A stretch of 64,000 bases of DNA, from assembly GCF_023091745.1 (NCBI RefSeq), contig NC_068915.1:48108001-48172000 (forward strand). The letters run 5' to 3'. Below, piece by piece: positions 45,858 through 56,354 of this stretch. Under the pieces are notes generated by a model, which saw only the letters and a program-made list of their open reading frames with translations, did not search any database and had not been told where the DNA came from. The stretch is from Budorcas taxicolor (Eukaryota > Chordata > Mammalia > Artiodactyla > Bovidae). Within the stretch, counting starts at the first letter, position 1; every line of letters begins with the position of its first letter. Both the position numbers and the translations under genes were made by a program.

Positions 45858-46043
45858 GCAGCTCAGTGGTAAAGAATTCACCTGCAGGAGACACAGGAGA
45901 CCTGGGTTGGATCCCTGGATTGAAGAACATCCCTTGTAGGAGGAATGGGGAAACCACTCCAGTATTCTTGCCTTGAAAATTCCATGGACAGAGGAACTTG
46001 GTGGGCTGAAGTCCATTGGTTTGCAAAGAGTTGCATATGACTG

Positions 46044-46046
<3 letters not shown>
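45858..46046 (+). mobile_element. Bov-tA SINE seeding an AC microsatellite
   Basis: The order ggcagctcagtggtaaagaa, gttggatccctggattgaag, gtattcttgccttgaaaatt and agagttgcatatgactgagt gives a complete but diverged Bov-tA. The (AC)n begins exactly at its 3' end. Confidence 0.9.

Positions 46047-46084
<38 letters not shown>
46047..46084. repeat. (AC)n microsatellite
   Basis: About 16 AC units, one aaac interruption, then more ac, directly at the 3' end of the SINE. Likely length-variable. Confidence 0.95.
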
Positions 46085-46085
<1 letters not shown>

Positions 46086-46359
46086 TATGCAGTGTATATG
46101 TGCATATTTATATATACAAAATCCACTGTTGTTTTTTTATATGTATTCAAACTGTATAAATGAAATGGTTTTTCATTATCCAGCCATTTGTTTTTACTTA
46201 CCAAATTTTTTCATGTATATACATTCATATTTATTAATATATATACACATGAATTGAATATCTATATGGTCCTGGTTCATTCATTCAAACTAGCAATAAA
46301 GTGAGATGCATGATGTTGCACACTGTATTTATAATACCTAAAAATATATAAGCTGTTTT

Positions 46360-46760
46360 GTTTTTATTGCTCCAAACAATGCTATTATTAACAGTTTTAT
46401 GCATATGCTTTTGTATATCAGTTCAGTTCAGTTCAGTCGCTCAGTCGTGTCCAACTCTTTGCGACCCCATCAATCGCAGCACTCCAGGCCTCCCTGTTCA
46501 TCACCATCTCCCGGAGTTCACTCAGACTCACGTCCATCGAGTCCGTGATGCCATCCAGCCATCTCATCCACTGTCGTCCCATTCTTCTCCTGCCCCCAAT
46601 CCCTCCCAGCATCAGAGTCTTTTCCAATGAGTCAACTCTTTTCATGAGGTGGCCAAAGTACTGGAGTTATAGGGTGGATATTTTCTTTAGGAATAAAACC
46701 ACTGGCCTAAGTATATGTATATTTTCAACTTTATTACATTTTTTTATTCTATCTAGCTAC
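46360..46760 (-). mobile_element. Ancient L1 fragment split by BovB
   Basis: The words attgctccaaacaatgctat, cagttttatgcatatgcttt and, after the BovB, tagggtggatattttcttta and aataaaaccactggcctaag follow the antisense L1 3' region. The two sides join in order across 46419-46669. Confidence 0.5.
46419..46669 (-). mobile_element. BovB LINE, very short 3'-end copy
   Basis: It runs from cagtt repeats to ggccaaagtactggagtt, about 250 bp with the frame 46433-46645 (MRWLDGITDSMDVSLSELRE) fully open. It is close to the other young copies. Confidence 0.94.
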
Positions 46761-47612
46761 ATTGGCTAGGGTATTTTTCTGCAATGTTGAAATGCAGTGA
46801 TGACTGTGGACACCACACACGATTCATGACTTTAGTGAGAATGCACTGAGTACTTCATTATTACATTATTTATTGAACACATGTATTTCCTTACTCTGTT
46901 TTCTGATATGGCCTAGAATCAATTATATCTCAGTAGGAATGCATAATATCATTCTACAATAAAAGGAACCAGGACTCTTAGAAGTAGCGGCTGATTCAGG
47001 GACTGGAACATTGGAATATATAAGCATGGACTAGCTTGTGCCAGAAAGGAATGAAAACCTCAAAAAACCCAAATCCTACAATGATTATGGAGTCAACTGA
47101 AAAAAATCTCCAAAGGTCAAATATGAAACAAGTTTAGTAATAAAATAACAAAATACTACATCATAACCTAAAGTATAAAATAAATATATGTGACTTCATA
47201 CTGATATAAACAAAAAAACAGATAAGTAAAGAAATAATTGAAAAAGTTAACAAATGGGAAAGAAGAGACAAATGTTGATGCAGAAAAATGACCATTTATA
47301 TAAGTACTTTGCCTTGAAGAAGGAAGAACATAATGCATACTCCTTATGCGTGGGCTGATCTAGTGTCCTTCTTCCTGAGCAAAAGATGGGGGAATAAAGT
47401 AACTTAAAGAAAACTGACAACTACTTTCTCAGCCAGGTGATCAAGGTTGGCATCACCAGAGGTGTCATGTTGGTACTAGGTACTCCTCATATGATGGTAT
47501 GAAAATAGGACTTTATGTCAGTGGTTTTCATCCCTCAAACATAAATCCCAGGTTATAGAGAGAAAAACATGAGCCAGATTTCAATAAAAGGATACTCCAC
47601 AAAGTATCTGAT

Positions 47613-49650
47613 CAGTTCAGTTCAGTTCAGTCACTCAGTTGTGTCTGACTTTTTGTAACCCCCATGGATTGCAACATCAGGCTACCCTGTCCGTAACCAA
47701 CTCCCAGAGTTTGATCAAGCTCATGTCCATTGAGTCAATGATGCTATCCAACCATCTCATCCTCTGTCTTCTCCTCCTCATCCTGCCCTCAGTCTTTCCC
47801 AGCTTCAGGGTCTTTTCCAATGAGTCAGTTCTTCACATCAGGTGGCCAAAGTATTGAATCTTCAGCTTCAGCATCACTCCTTCCAGTGAATATTCAGGAC
47901 TGATTTCCTTTAGGATTGACTGGTTCAATCTCCTTGCAGTCCAAGGGACTCTTAAGAGTCTTCTCCAACACCATAGTTCAAAATCATCAATTCTTTGGCA
48001 CTCAGAATTCTTTATAGCCCAATCTCACATCCATACATGACTACTGGACAAACCATAGCATTGACTAGACAGACCTTGTTAGCAAAGTAATGTCTCTGCT
48101 TTTAATATGCTGTCTAGGTTGGGCATAGACTTTCTTCCAATGAGCAAGTGGTCTTTTAATTTCACAGCTGCGGTCACCATCTTGCAGTGATTTTGGAGCC
48201 CAAGAAACTAAAGTGTCTCACTGTTTCCATTGTCTCCCTATTTGTCATAAAGTGATGGGACTGCATGCCATGATCTTAGTTTTTTGAATGTTGCATATTA
48301 AGCCAGGATTCTCACTCTCCTCTTTCAATTTTTTCAGGAGTCTCTTTAATTCTTGTTCACTCTCTGCCATAATGGTGGTGTCATCTGCACATCTGAGGTT
48401 ATTGATATTTCTCCTGCATTCTTGATTCCAGTTTATTTCATCCAGCCTGGCACTTCACATGATGTACTCTGCATAATTTAAATAAGCAAGGTGACAATAT
48501 GCAGCCTTGATGTACTCCTTTGCCGATTTGGAACCAGTCTGTTGTTCCATGTCCAATTTTAATTGTTGCTTCTTAACCTACATATAGATTTCTCAGGAGG
48601 CAGATAAGGTGGTCTGGTATTCCCATCTCTTGAAGAATTTTCCAGTTTGTTGTAATTCATGCAGCCAAAGGTTTTAGTATAGTCAACGAAGCAGAAACAG
48701 GTGTTTTTCTGGAAGTCTTTTGCTTTTTCAATAGTCCAATGGATGTTGGCAATTTGATCTCTGGTCCCTCTGCTTTATCTAAATCCAGCTTGAACATTTG
48801 GAAGTTCACAGTTCATGTACTGTTGAAGCCCTGCTTGGAGAATTTTGAGCATTACTTTGCTAGCATGTGAAATGAGTGTAATTGTGCAGTAGTTTTAATA
48901 TTTTTTGGCATTGCTTTTCTTTAGGATTTGAATGAAAACTGACCTTTTCCAGTCTTGTGGCTACTGCTGAGTTTTCCCAATGCTGGGATATTGGGTGCAG
49001 CACTTTCACAGCATCATCTTTTAGAATTTAAAATAGCTCAACTGGAATTCCATCACCTCTACCAACTTTGTTCGTAGTGGTGCTTCCTAAGGCCCACTTG
49101 ACTTCACATTCCAGGATGTCTGGCTCTAGGTGAGTGATCACACCATCTTGATTATCTGGGTCATGAAGATCTTTTTTGTATAGTTCTGCATATTCTAGCC
49201 ACCTCTTCTTAATATCTTCTGCTTCTTTCAGCTCCATCCTGTTTCTGTCCTTTATTGAGCCCTTCTTTGCGTGAAATGTTCCCTTGGCATCTTTAATTTT
49301 CTTGAAGAGATAGCTAGTCTTTTCCATTCTATTGTTTTCCTTTATTTCTTTGCATTGGTCACTGAGGAAGGCTTTCTTATCTTTCTTTGCTTTTCTTTTG
49401 AACTCTGCATTCAGATGGATGTATCTTTCCTTTTCTTCTTTCCCTTTAGCTTTCTTCTTTTCTCAGGTATTATAAGGTCTCCTCAGACAACCATTTTGCT
49501 CTTTTGCATTTCTCCTTCTTGGGGATAGTTGTTTTAACCACTTCCAGTACATTGTAATGGGCCTCCATCCATAGTTCTTCATGCACTCTGTGTATCAGAT
49601 CAAATCCCTTGAATCTATATGTCACTTCCATTGTAAGGGATTTGATTTAG
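47613..49650 (-). mobile_element. BovB LINE, 2 kb, decayed
   Basis: It runs from cagtt repeats through RT and linker to agggatttgatttagg. Many indels leave only short frames, such as the linker/RT start at 49028-49327 (GTFHAKKGSIKDRNRMELKE, ALGSTTTNKVGRGDGIPVEL). It is visibly more diverged than 29351 or 37782, so it is an older BovB wave. Confidence 0.93.
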
Positions 49651-49691
49651 GACACTCTTCAAAACTGTTAAGGCTATTAAAAATAAAAATC

Positions 49692-49903
49692 TGAGCCACA
49701 GTGGTGGCTCAGTGGTAAAGAATCTGCCTGTCAGTGCAGGAAATGTGGGTTCATTCTCTGGGTCAGGAAGATACTCTGGAGAAGGAAATGATATCCCACT
49801 CCAATATTCTTGCCTGAAAAATGTCATGGATAGAGGAGCCTGGTGGGCTACAGTTCATAAAGTCCCAAAAAAGTTGGACACAATTTAGGGGCTAAACAAT
49901 AAC
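49692..49903 (+). mobile_element. Bov-tA SINE
   Basis: The order ggtggctcagtggtaaagaa, gggttcattctctgggtcag, cactccaatattcttgcctg and aaagttggacacaatttagg gives a complete Bov-tA ending in an aacaataacaacaa tail. Confidence 0.92.
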
Positions 49904-49982
49904 AACAAGAGCAGGAGCTTAAGAAAATGTGATTACTAAATGTAGTGAAGTATTTGGAATGGAATCCTGGAATAGAAAATAG

Positions 49983-50007
49983 AAAAAAAAAAAAAAAAAA
50001 AAAAAAA
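49983..50007. repeat. Poly-A tract (25 A)
   Basis: An uninterrupted A run immediately upstream of the L1-BT fragment, probably part of its target site. Confidence 0.95.
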
Positions 50008-50602
50008 CCATTAGTGCAGCACTGTTTATAATAGCCAGGACATGGAAACAACCTAGATGTCCATCAGCAGATGAATGGATAAGAAAGCTGTGGGACATAT
50101 ACACAATGGAGTATTACTCAGCCATTAAAAACAATACATTTGAATCAGTTCTGATGAGATGGATGAAACTGGAGCCGATTATACAGAGTGAAGTAAGCCA
50201 GAAAGAAAAACACCAATACAGTATACTAACACATATATATGGAATTTAGAAAGATGGCAATGATGACCCTGTATGCAAGACAGCAAAAAAGACACAGATG
50301 TGTATAGTGGACTTTTGGACTCAGAGGGAGAGGGAGAGGGTGGGATGATTTGGGAGAATGGCATTGAAACATGTATACTATCATGTAAGAATCGAATCAC
50401 CAGTCTATGTCCGATGCAGGATACAGCATGCTTGGGGCTGGTGCACGGGGATGACCCAGAGGGATGTTGTGGGGAGGGAGGTGGGAGGGGGATTCATGTT
50501 TGGGATTGCACGTACACCCGTGGTGGATTCATGTCAATGTATGGCAAAACCAATACAGTATTGTAAAGTAAAATAAAGTAAAAATAAAAATAAAAAAAAA
50601 AA
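50008..50602 (+). mobile_element. L1-BT 3' end, 5'-truncated
   Basis: The last 79 codons of ORF2 are open to the natural stop at 50249 (ALFIIARTWKQPRCPSADEW, EYYSAIKNNTFESVLMRWMK). They are followed by a complete 3' UTR (gacacagatgtgtatagtgg, gggatgacccagagggatg, ggcaaaaccaatacagtatt) and A-rich tail. The intact reading frame and low apparent divergence indicate a young insertion. Confidence 0.93.
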
Positions 50603-50834
50603 GAATTACACAAACACATGCACATAGATGCAAGGAAAGACTGCACAAAATTGTGATCTAAGGAGTGTGCATGCTTCTATACGTGTAGGTACATGCATAC
50701 TAATTTAATTAATTAAGTTAATTATACAGATTACTTTTAAAGTGATACATGAATTTTTGAATTTGGTTTCTGAAGATACAATGTGGCTTTTGGCGAAAAT
50801 AAAATGTAATATATGCATAGAAAAAAAAAAAAAG
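50603..50834 (+). other. Segment with its own AATAAA and A-tail after L1-BT
   Basis: Unrecognised DNA follows the L1 tail and ends with AATAAA at 50798-50803 and 13 A at 50821-50833. This is the layout of an L1 3' transduction. No matching target duplication was found, so an independent A-tract is equally possible. Confidence 0.35.
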
Positions 50835-51255
50835 AATGGATTTGGTTAATGAAATTATACTAGATTTCTCCTGAGAATCAGAGTCAATCACACACATACA
50901 TACATATAGAGGTTTATTATAAGAACTAGATCATGTGTTTATGGAGCTGAGGTCCCATGATTTCTACTCTGTAAAATCAAAAACTGAGAAAGTAGTGATA
51001 TAACTAAGTCAGTTTAAGGCCAAAGGCCTGATAAACTAGATAGGAGGAAAGTGATAATGCAAATTCTGATCTGAATCTAAAGCCAGAGATCCAGAGGCAC
51101 AAATTTTCATTTCTGATGGCAAGAAATAATTGATGTCTCAGCTCAAAGAGAGAGAGAGTTTGTCCTTTTCCTTTTCCTTTTTTTTTTTTTTTTTTTTAAA
51201 CTGAAGCACTCAACAGACTGGATAATAGCCACTTACACTGAAGAGGGTGATCATT
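50835..51255. other. Unassigned DNA with a T-tract
   Basis: No repeat family or gene is recognised; T19 lies at about 51179-51197 after a cttttcctttt run. Confidence 0.5.
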
Positions 51256-51450
51256 TTCTCCTCAGAGGTTAAAGCGTCTGCCTCCAATTCGGGGGACCCA
51301 AGTTCAGTCCCTGGGTTGGGAAAATCCTCTGGAAAAGGAAATGGTAACCCACTCCAGTATTTTTGCCTGGAAAATCCCATGGATGGAGAAGCCTGGTAGG
51401 CTACAGTCCACGGGGTCGCAAAGAGTCGGGCATGACTTCACCTTCACCTT
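51256..51450 (+). mobile_element. Bov-tA2 SINE
   Basis: The order tcagaggttaaagcgtctgc, aagttcagtccctgggttgg, ccactccagtatttttgcct and agagtcgggcatgacttcac gives a near-complete Bov-tA2 with a caccttcacctta tail. Confidence 0.92.
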
Positions 51451-51621
51451 ACTAATTCAAATGCTCATCTCTTCCAGAACCACACTCACAGACATGCCTA
51501 AAAATAGACATCTCTCTGGGTATCTCTTAGCTCAACCATGTTGACAGATAAAATTAACCATCACAACAACATATCAATATTGGGTCATTAAATGAACAGA
51601 TTTATCATGCTTATGTGTTTT

Positions 51622-52030
51622 TGTTGTTCAACTCTTTGCAAGTTGTGTCCAACTCTTTGCAACTCCATGGACTGCAGCTTGCCATGCTTCCCTGTCCTTC
51701 ACTATCTCCCAGAGTTTCCTCAAATCATGTCCATTGAATTGGCGATAATATCCCATCAAATGGCCAAAATATTGGAGCTTCAGCTTCAGCAACAGTCCTT
51801 CCAGTGAGTATTCAGGGTTGATATTCTTTAGGATGGATTGGTTGGATCTCCCTGAAGTCCAAGGGACTCTCAAAAGTCTTCTTCAACACCACAGTTTGAA
51901 AGCATCAATTCTCCGGTGCTCAGCCTTTTATATGGTCCAAATCTAACATCCGTACATGACTACTAAAAAAACCCATAGTTTTGACTAGATGGACCTTTGT
52001 CAGGAAAGTGATATTTCTGCTTTTTAATAG
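51622..52030 (-). mobile_element. Older BovB fragment with internal deletion
   Basis: It runs from ttgttgttcaactctttgca through tccctgtccttcactatctc, with about 90 bp missing near 51745, to catccgtacatgactactaa and ggacctttgtcaggaaag. Old type, no open RT. Confidence 0.88.
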
Positions 52031-52349
52031 TTGTATGAAGTATTATTAATAAGCAAAATTGACAGCTACTTTCTGTACTACCTTAGCAATCTTTCTGAAA
52101 ATCTAAAACATTTTTCTTTATGAAGCTTTTATTTAAAAACAGGTATTAAAAGATTTTAATTCAGTCTTCTCAAATATAAAGTATTTTTTTTTCTTTTCCT
52201 GCTTTACTAAAATTTTTTTTACTATGAATTTGTGATGAAAGCTACTATACACTTTTATCATATACTGATACAATTATTCTATTTCCATTTTTGATCTGAT
52301 AAGACATAAGGTAAGTTACATTAATTGCTTTTCATATATTGAGGCATCT

Positions 52350-52640
52350 TCATTAGTCAGAATGTTACAGAATATGCTGAAACAAAAAAGAAAGAAAGAA
52401 AGAAAGAAAGAAAAAAAAAACCTCCCTAATTTCAGTGACTTGAAAATTAAAGGTTTCTATTTCTCTTGAACCAAATATCTATTTCTTTCCAGGGGGCACT
52501 GTGATCCGTGCCATTATCACACAGGTGACCCAAGTTAGAGGACTTTTATCATCTGGTTGTCACTGGACTCTGTGAAAACTGCAATAAGATCAAAGGCACT
52601 GGAAGACATTTTTGGAAGATATTTTTGTTGGATTGTTTCT
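52350..52640. mobile_element. Ancient interspersed repeat, family uncertain
   Basis: The order cagaatatgctgaaacaaaa, ctccctaatttcagtgactt, aaattaaaggtttctatttc and gtgacccaagttagagg resembles a common ancient mammalian repeat ('taacaaa...cagtggcttaaa...aaaggtttatttc'). I cannot name the family with confidence. Confidence 0.35.
52386..52420. repeat. (AAAG)n microsatellite
   Basis: Six or so aaag units followed by a short A run. Confidence 0.95.
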
Positions 52641-53433
52641 TGTGCCATGTCTAGTCTAGAATGTAGTCTCTCCCATGAGTTTTTTAATTTCAGATAGTGT
52701 ATTATTGTATTCTAAAAGCCCCACTTGACTTGTTTCTCATTACATTCATATTTCCCCTTGATGTAGTTGCTGAGTTTTAAAATGGTGTCTGAGAGGAATG
52801 AGAAAAGTGCTTGGTAGACCCATGAAACCAAAGGGAAGAGTGCTATAAAGTGAAGATCAGTGTCTCTTAAGGAGAAAGAGTCTAGAAACAACTGGAGGCA
52901 TTCAACTGGAATTCATATGGGCTCTATTACAAGGACCAAGTGTGAAGTGAATTCCACTTGTCCTTAGCAGGACTTAAGCTTATCCTTGAATCCTGGCATT
53001 TCCCTGTTTAGATCAAAGTTACACTGAATTGCTGTTTCCCTGTGCTAGCAGCTTTTTAGAAGCAAAAACAAATCCTGTCCAGAAGAATATAAATTCACTC
53101 AGTACCTTAAATTGTGGCTATAATTTTTATTTGTAATGTCTGGTACTTAATTCATGAAAAGGTGAGTCTTGACCATTACAGCTATAAAACGGAAACAGAC
53201 AAGGATCCATACGAAATGTAGATAATGGTGTTATATATATACAGACTTTAGATTGGCCTATTTAATAAATTTCAGAATTGCAAAATATACTGGAGAAAAG
53301 TGTGCAGTATAAAGAGGAATTCAAATTTTATAATTGAATGTTCCTATCTACTCTTAAATTTTTCTCAGTGATGCTTGATCTGCTATAAGAATGACGAGCT
53401 TTGGTTTATTTGAAATTTCCTTATTTCAATTTC
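52641..53433. other. Unassigned AT-rich DNA
   Basis: No repeat family or gene is recognised. Confidence 0.45.
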
Positions 53434-54197
53434 AACTTTGATCCATTTTGAGTTTATCTTTGTGTGTGGCATTAGGAAGTGTTCTACTTTCATTCTTTTA
53501 CATATAGCTATCCAATTTTCCCAGCACCAATTATTGAAGAGGCTGTCTTTGCCCCATTGTATATTCTTGCCTCCTTTGTCAAAAATAAGGTACCCATAGG
53601 TGTGTGAGTTTATTTCTGGCCTTTCTATCTTGTTCCATTGCTCTATATTTTTGTTTTTATGCCAGTAACACACTGTCTTGATGACTGTAGCTTTGTAGTG
53701 TAGTCTGAAGTCAGGAAGGTTAATTCCTCCAGCTCCTTTCTTCTTTCTCATGACTGCTTTGGCCATTTCATGTCTTTTATGTTTCCATATGAATTGTGAA
53801 TTTTTTCGTTTGTTTTGTTTTTTAGTTCTGTGAAAAATGTCATTGGTAATTTGATAGGGACTGCACTGAATCTGTAGATTGTGTTTGGTAGTATAGTCAT
53901 TTTCACAATACTGATTCTTCCTACCCAGGAACATGAAATATCTCTCCATCTGTTTATGTCATCTTTGATTTCTTTTATTAGTGTCTTATAATTGTCTGTG
54001 TACAGTTCTTTTGTCTCTTTGAGTATGTTTATTCCTAGATATTTAATTCTTTTTGTTGCAACAGTGAATGGAATTGACTTCTTAATTTCTTTTTGATTTT
54101 TCATTGTTAGAATATAGAAACGCAAGTGATTTCTGTGTATTGATTTGTATCCTGTAACTTTGCTAAATTCACTGATTAGCTCTAGCAATTTTCTCAA
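53383..54197 (-). pseudogene. L1 ORF2 C-terminal half (broken)
   Basis: Overlapping frames of 188 and 149 codons carry the post-RT region: YLGINILKETKELYTDNYKT, MAKAVMRKKKGAGGINLPDF, RPEINSHTYGYLIFDKGGKN and WCWENWIAICKRMKVEHFLM. The L1 text ends at SKWIK; the following 20 or so codons are not L1. This region supports template binding in L1 ORF2p. A frameshift near 53800-53860 separates the two frames. Confidence 0.9.
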
Positions 54198-54207
54198 ACA
54201 ATCTTTA

Positions 54208-54410
54208 GGTTTTTCTATATATAGTCATTGTATATATACAGTCACTGTATATACATTCTATTTACAGTGTATCAATATATATGTATAAATATGTGTGTGT
54301 ATATATATATAAACATTGTATATATGTATATATGTGTATATATACATTGTATATATAGTCACTGTATATACATTCTATATACAGTCATTCTATATACATA
54401 CATCTACATT
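54208..54410. repeat. TA-rich minisatellite inside L1 ORF2
   Basis: Repeated blocks of agtcactgtatatacattct, agtcattgtatatataca and tatatgtatatatgtgtata expand the L1 text between the tttttctatatatagtcat word and the RT catalytic codons. It interrupts ORF2 with about 190 extra bases. Confidence 0.88.
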
Positions 54411-54425
54411 ATGTCATTGGCAAAC
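54411..54425 (-). other. L1 RT catalytic motif, FADD mutated to FAND
   Basis: On the minus strand the codons read F-A-N-D-I where an active L1 RT has F-A-D-D. Loss of the first aspartate of motif C abolishes metal binding. Confidence 0.78.
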
Positions 54426-54875
54426 AGTGACAGTTATTTCTTCATTTCTTTCTTTTTCTTCTCTGATTACTTCTAGAACTATGCTGAATAATAGTGGTGA
54501 AAGTGGACACCATTGTCTTATTCCTGATCTTGGGGGAATGCTTTCAGTTTTTCACCATTTAGAATAACAGCTATAGAATATATGGCATTTACTATGTTGA
54601 GGTAGGTTCCTTCTATTCCCATTTTTTAAAAAAAATTTTAATCATAAATCAGTGAAGAATTTTGTCAAAGGCTTTTTCTGCATCTATTGAGATTATTATA
54701 TGGTTTTTATCTTTAGATTTGTTAATATGGTATATCTCATTGATTGATTTGCATATATTGAAGAATCCCTGCATTCCTGATATAAACACAACTTGATCAT
54801 GGTGTATGAGCTCTTTGATGCGTTGTTGAATTATGTTTGCTAAAATGTTGTTGAGGAGTTTTGCATCTATGTTGA

Positions 54876-55417
54876 TCAGTCATATTGGCCTGTAGTTTTC
54901 TTTTTTGTGTTGTCTTTGGTTTTGGTATCAAGGTGATGATGGCCTAGTAAAATGAGTTTGGAAGTGTTCCTTCCTTCTGCAATTTTTTGAAAGAGTTTTA
55001 GAAAGATAGGCATTAGCTCTTCTCTAAATGTTTGATAGAATTCTCCTGTGAAGCCATCGAGTCCTGGACTCTTGTTTTTTGGGAGGTTTTTGATCATAGC
55101 TTCAATATCAGTGCTTGTAATTGGGTTGTTCATAATTTCTATTTCTTCCTGGTTCAGTCTTAGAAGATTGAAGTCTTCTAAGAATCTGTCCATTTCCTCC
55201 AGTTATCCATTTTATTGCCATACAATTGTTCATAATAGTCTCTTACAATCCTTTGTATTTCTGAGTTGTCTGTCTGTTGTCTTTTTTTATTTCTAATTTT
55301 TTTGGTTTGATTCTTCTTTTTGTTCTTGATGAGTCTGGCTAAAGGCTTGTCAGTTTTGTTTATCTTCTCAAAGAACCAGCTTTTAGTTTTATTAATCTTT
55401 ACTATTGTTTCTTTCAT
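54876..55417 (-). pseudogene. L1 ORF2 segment before and into RT
   Basis: Two frames overlap: 55178-55417 (NKTKSWFFEKINKTDKPLAR, IQRIVRDYYEQLYGNKMDN) and 54876-55193 (MDRFLEDFNLLRLNQEEIEI, SPGLDGFTGEFYQTFREELM). These are the linker and RT start of ORF2. A frameshift near 55190 and loss of frame at 54950 break it. Confidence 0.9.
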
Positions 55418-55533
55418 TTCTTTTTCATTTATTTCTGCTCAGATCTTTGTGATTTCTTTCCTTCTACTAATTTTGCAGGGTTTTTTTTTTGTTTGTTTGT
55501 TGTTCTTTTTCCAGTTGTTTTAGGTGTAAAGTT

Positions 55534-55749
55534 GAAAGTGTTGAAAGTTTAGTCACTCAGTCGTGTCCAACTCTTTGCGACCCCATGGACTGTAGACTAC
55601 CAGGCTTCTCCGTCCATGGGATTTTCCAGGCAAGAGTACTGGAGTGGGCTGCCATTTCCTTCTCCAGAGGATCTTCCCAACCAAAGGATCAAACCTGGGT
55701 GTCCCACATTATAGGCAGACGCTTTACCATCTGAGCCACCAGGGAAGTC
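55534..55749 (-). mobile_element. Bov-tA2 SINE with 13-bp TSD inside L1
   Basis: It reads antisense from gaaagtgttgaaagtttagt through BovA to the tRNA head (ggcagacgctttaccatctg, then ccaccagggaagtc). A perfect duplication, taggtgtaaagtt, lies at 55521-55533 and 55750-55762. Confidence 0.96.
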
Positions 55750-56354
55750 TAGGTGTAAAGTTAGGTTGTCTATTTGATGTTTTTCTTGTTTCTTGCGGTA
55801 GAATTTTATTGCTATAAACTTCCCTCTTAAAACTGCTTTCATTGTTGTCATGTTTTCATTGTCACTTGTTTCTAGAATTTTTTAAATTTCCCTTTATATT
55901 TCTTCAATAAGCTGCTGATTATTCAGAAACATATTATTTAATCTCCATGTGTTTGTGTTTCTTACAGTTTTCTTTTTCTCCTGTAATTGATATCTAGTCT
56001 CATAGCATTGTGGTTGGAGAAGATGCCTGATACAATTTCAATTTTCTTAAATTTACTGAGGTTTGATTTGTGACCCCAAATGTAGTCTATCCTGGGGAAT
56101 GTTCCATGTGTACTTGAAAAAAGAAGGTGTATTCTTCTGCATTTGGATGGAATGTCCTGAATATAGCAATGAGATTCATCTCATCTAATGTATCACTTAA
56201 GACTTGTGTTTCCTTATTGATTTCACGTTTTGATGATCTGTTCATTGGTGTGAGTGGGATGTTAAAGTCTACTATTATGTGTTACTGTCAATTTCTCCTT
56301 TTATGTCTGTTAGTGTTTGTCTTATGTATTGAGGTGCTCCTCTGTTGGGTGCAT

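Larger units (their letters stand above)
46920..49985 (+). mobile_element. Old L1M-type 3' UTR hosting three younger insertions
   Basis: The text 46920-47612 (aaaggaaccaggactcttag, ggtgatcaaggttggcatca, aaaggatactccacaaagta), 49651-49690 (cactcttcaaaactgttaag) and 49904-49985 (gattactaaatgtagtgaag, tggaatcctggaatagaaaa) reads in the order of one L1M-family 3' UTR when the BovB and Bov-tA between them are skipped. Confidence 0.62.

Noticed and set aside
54228..54567. Tyr/Ile/Cys/Val-rich 82-83 codon frames that look like a membrane peptide
   Set aside because: They are translations of a TA-rich tandem repeat inside a dead L1.
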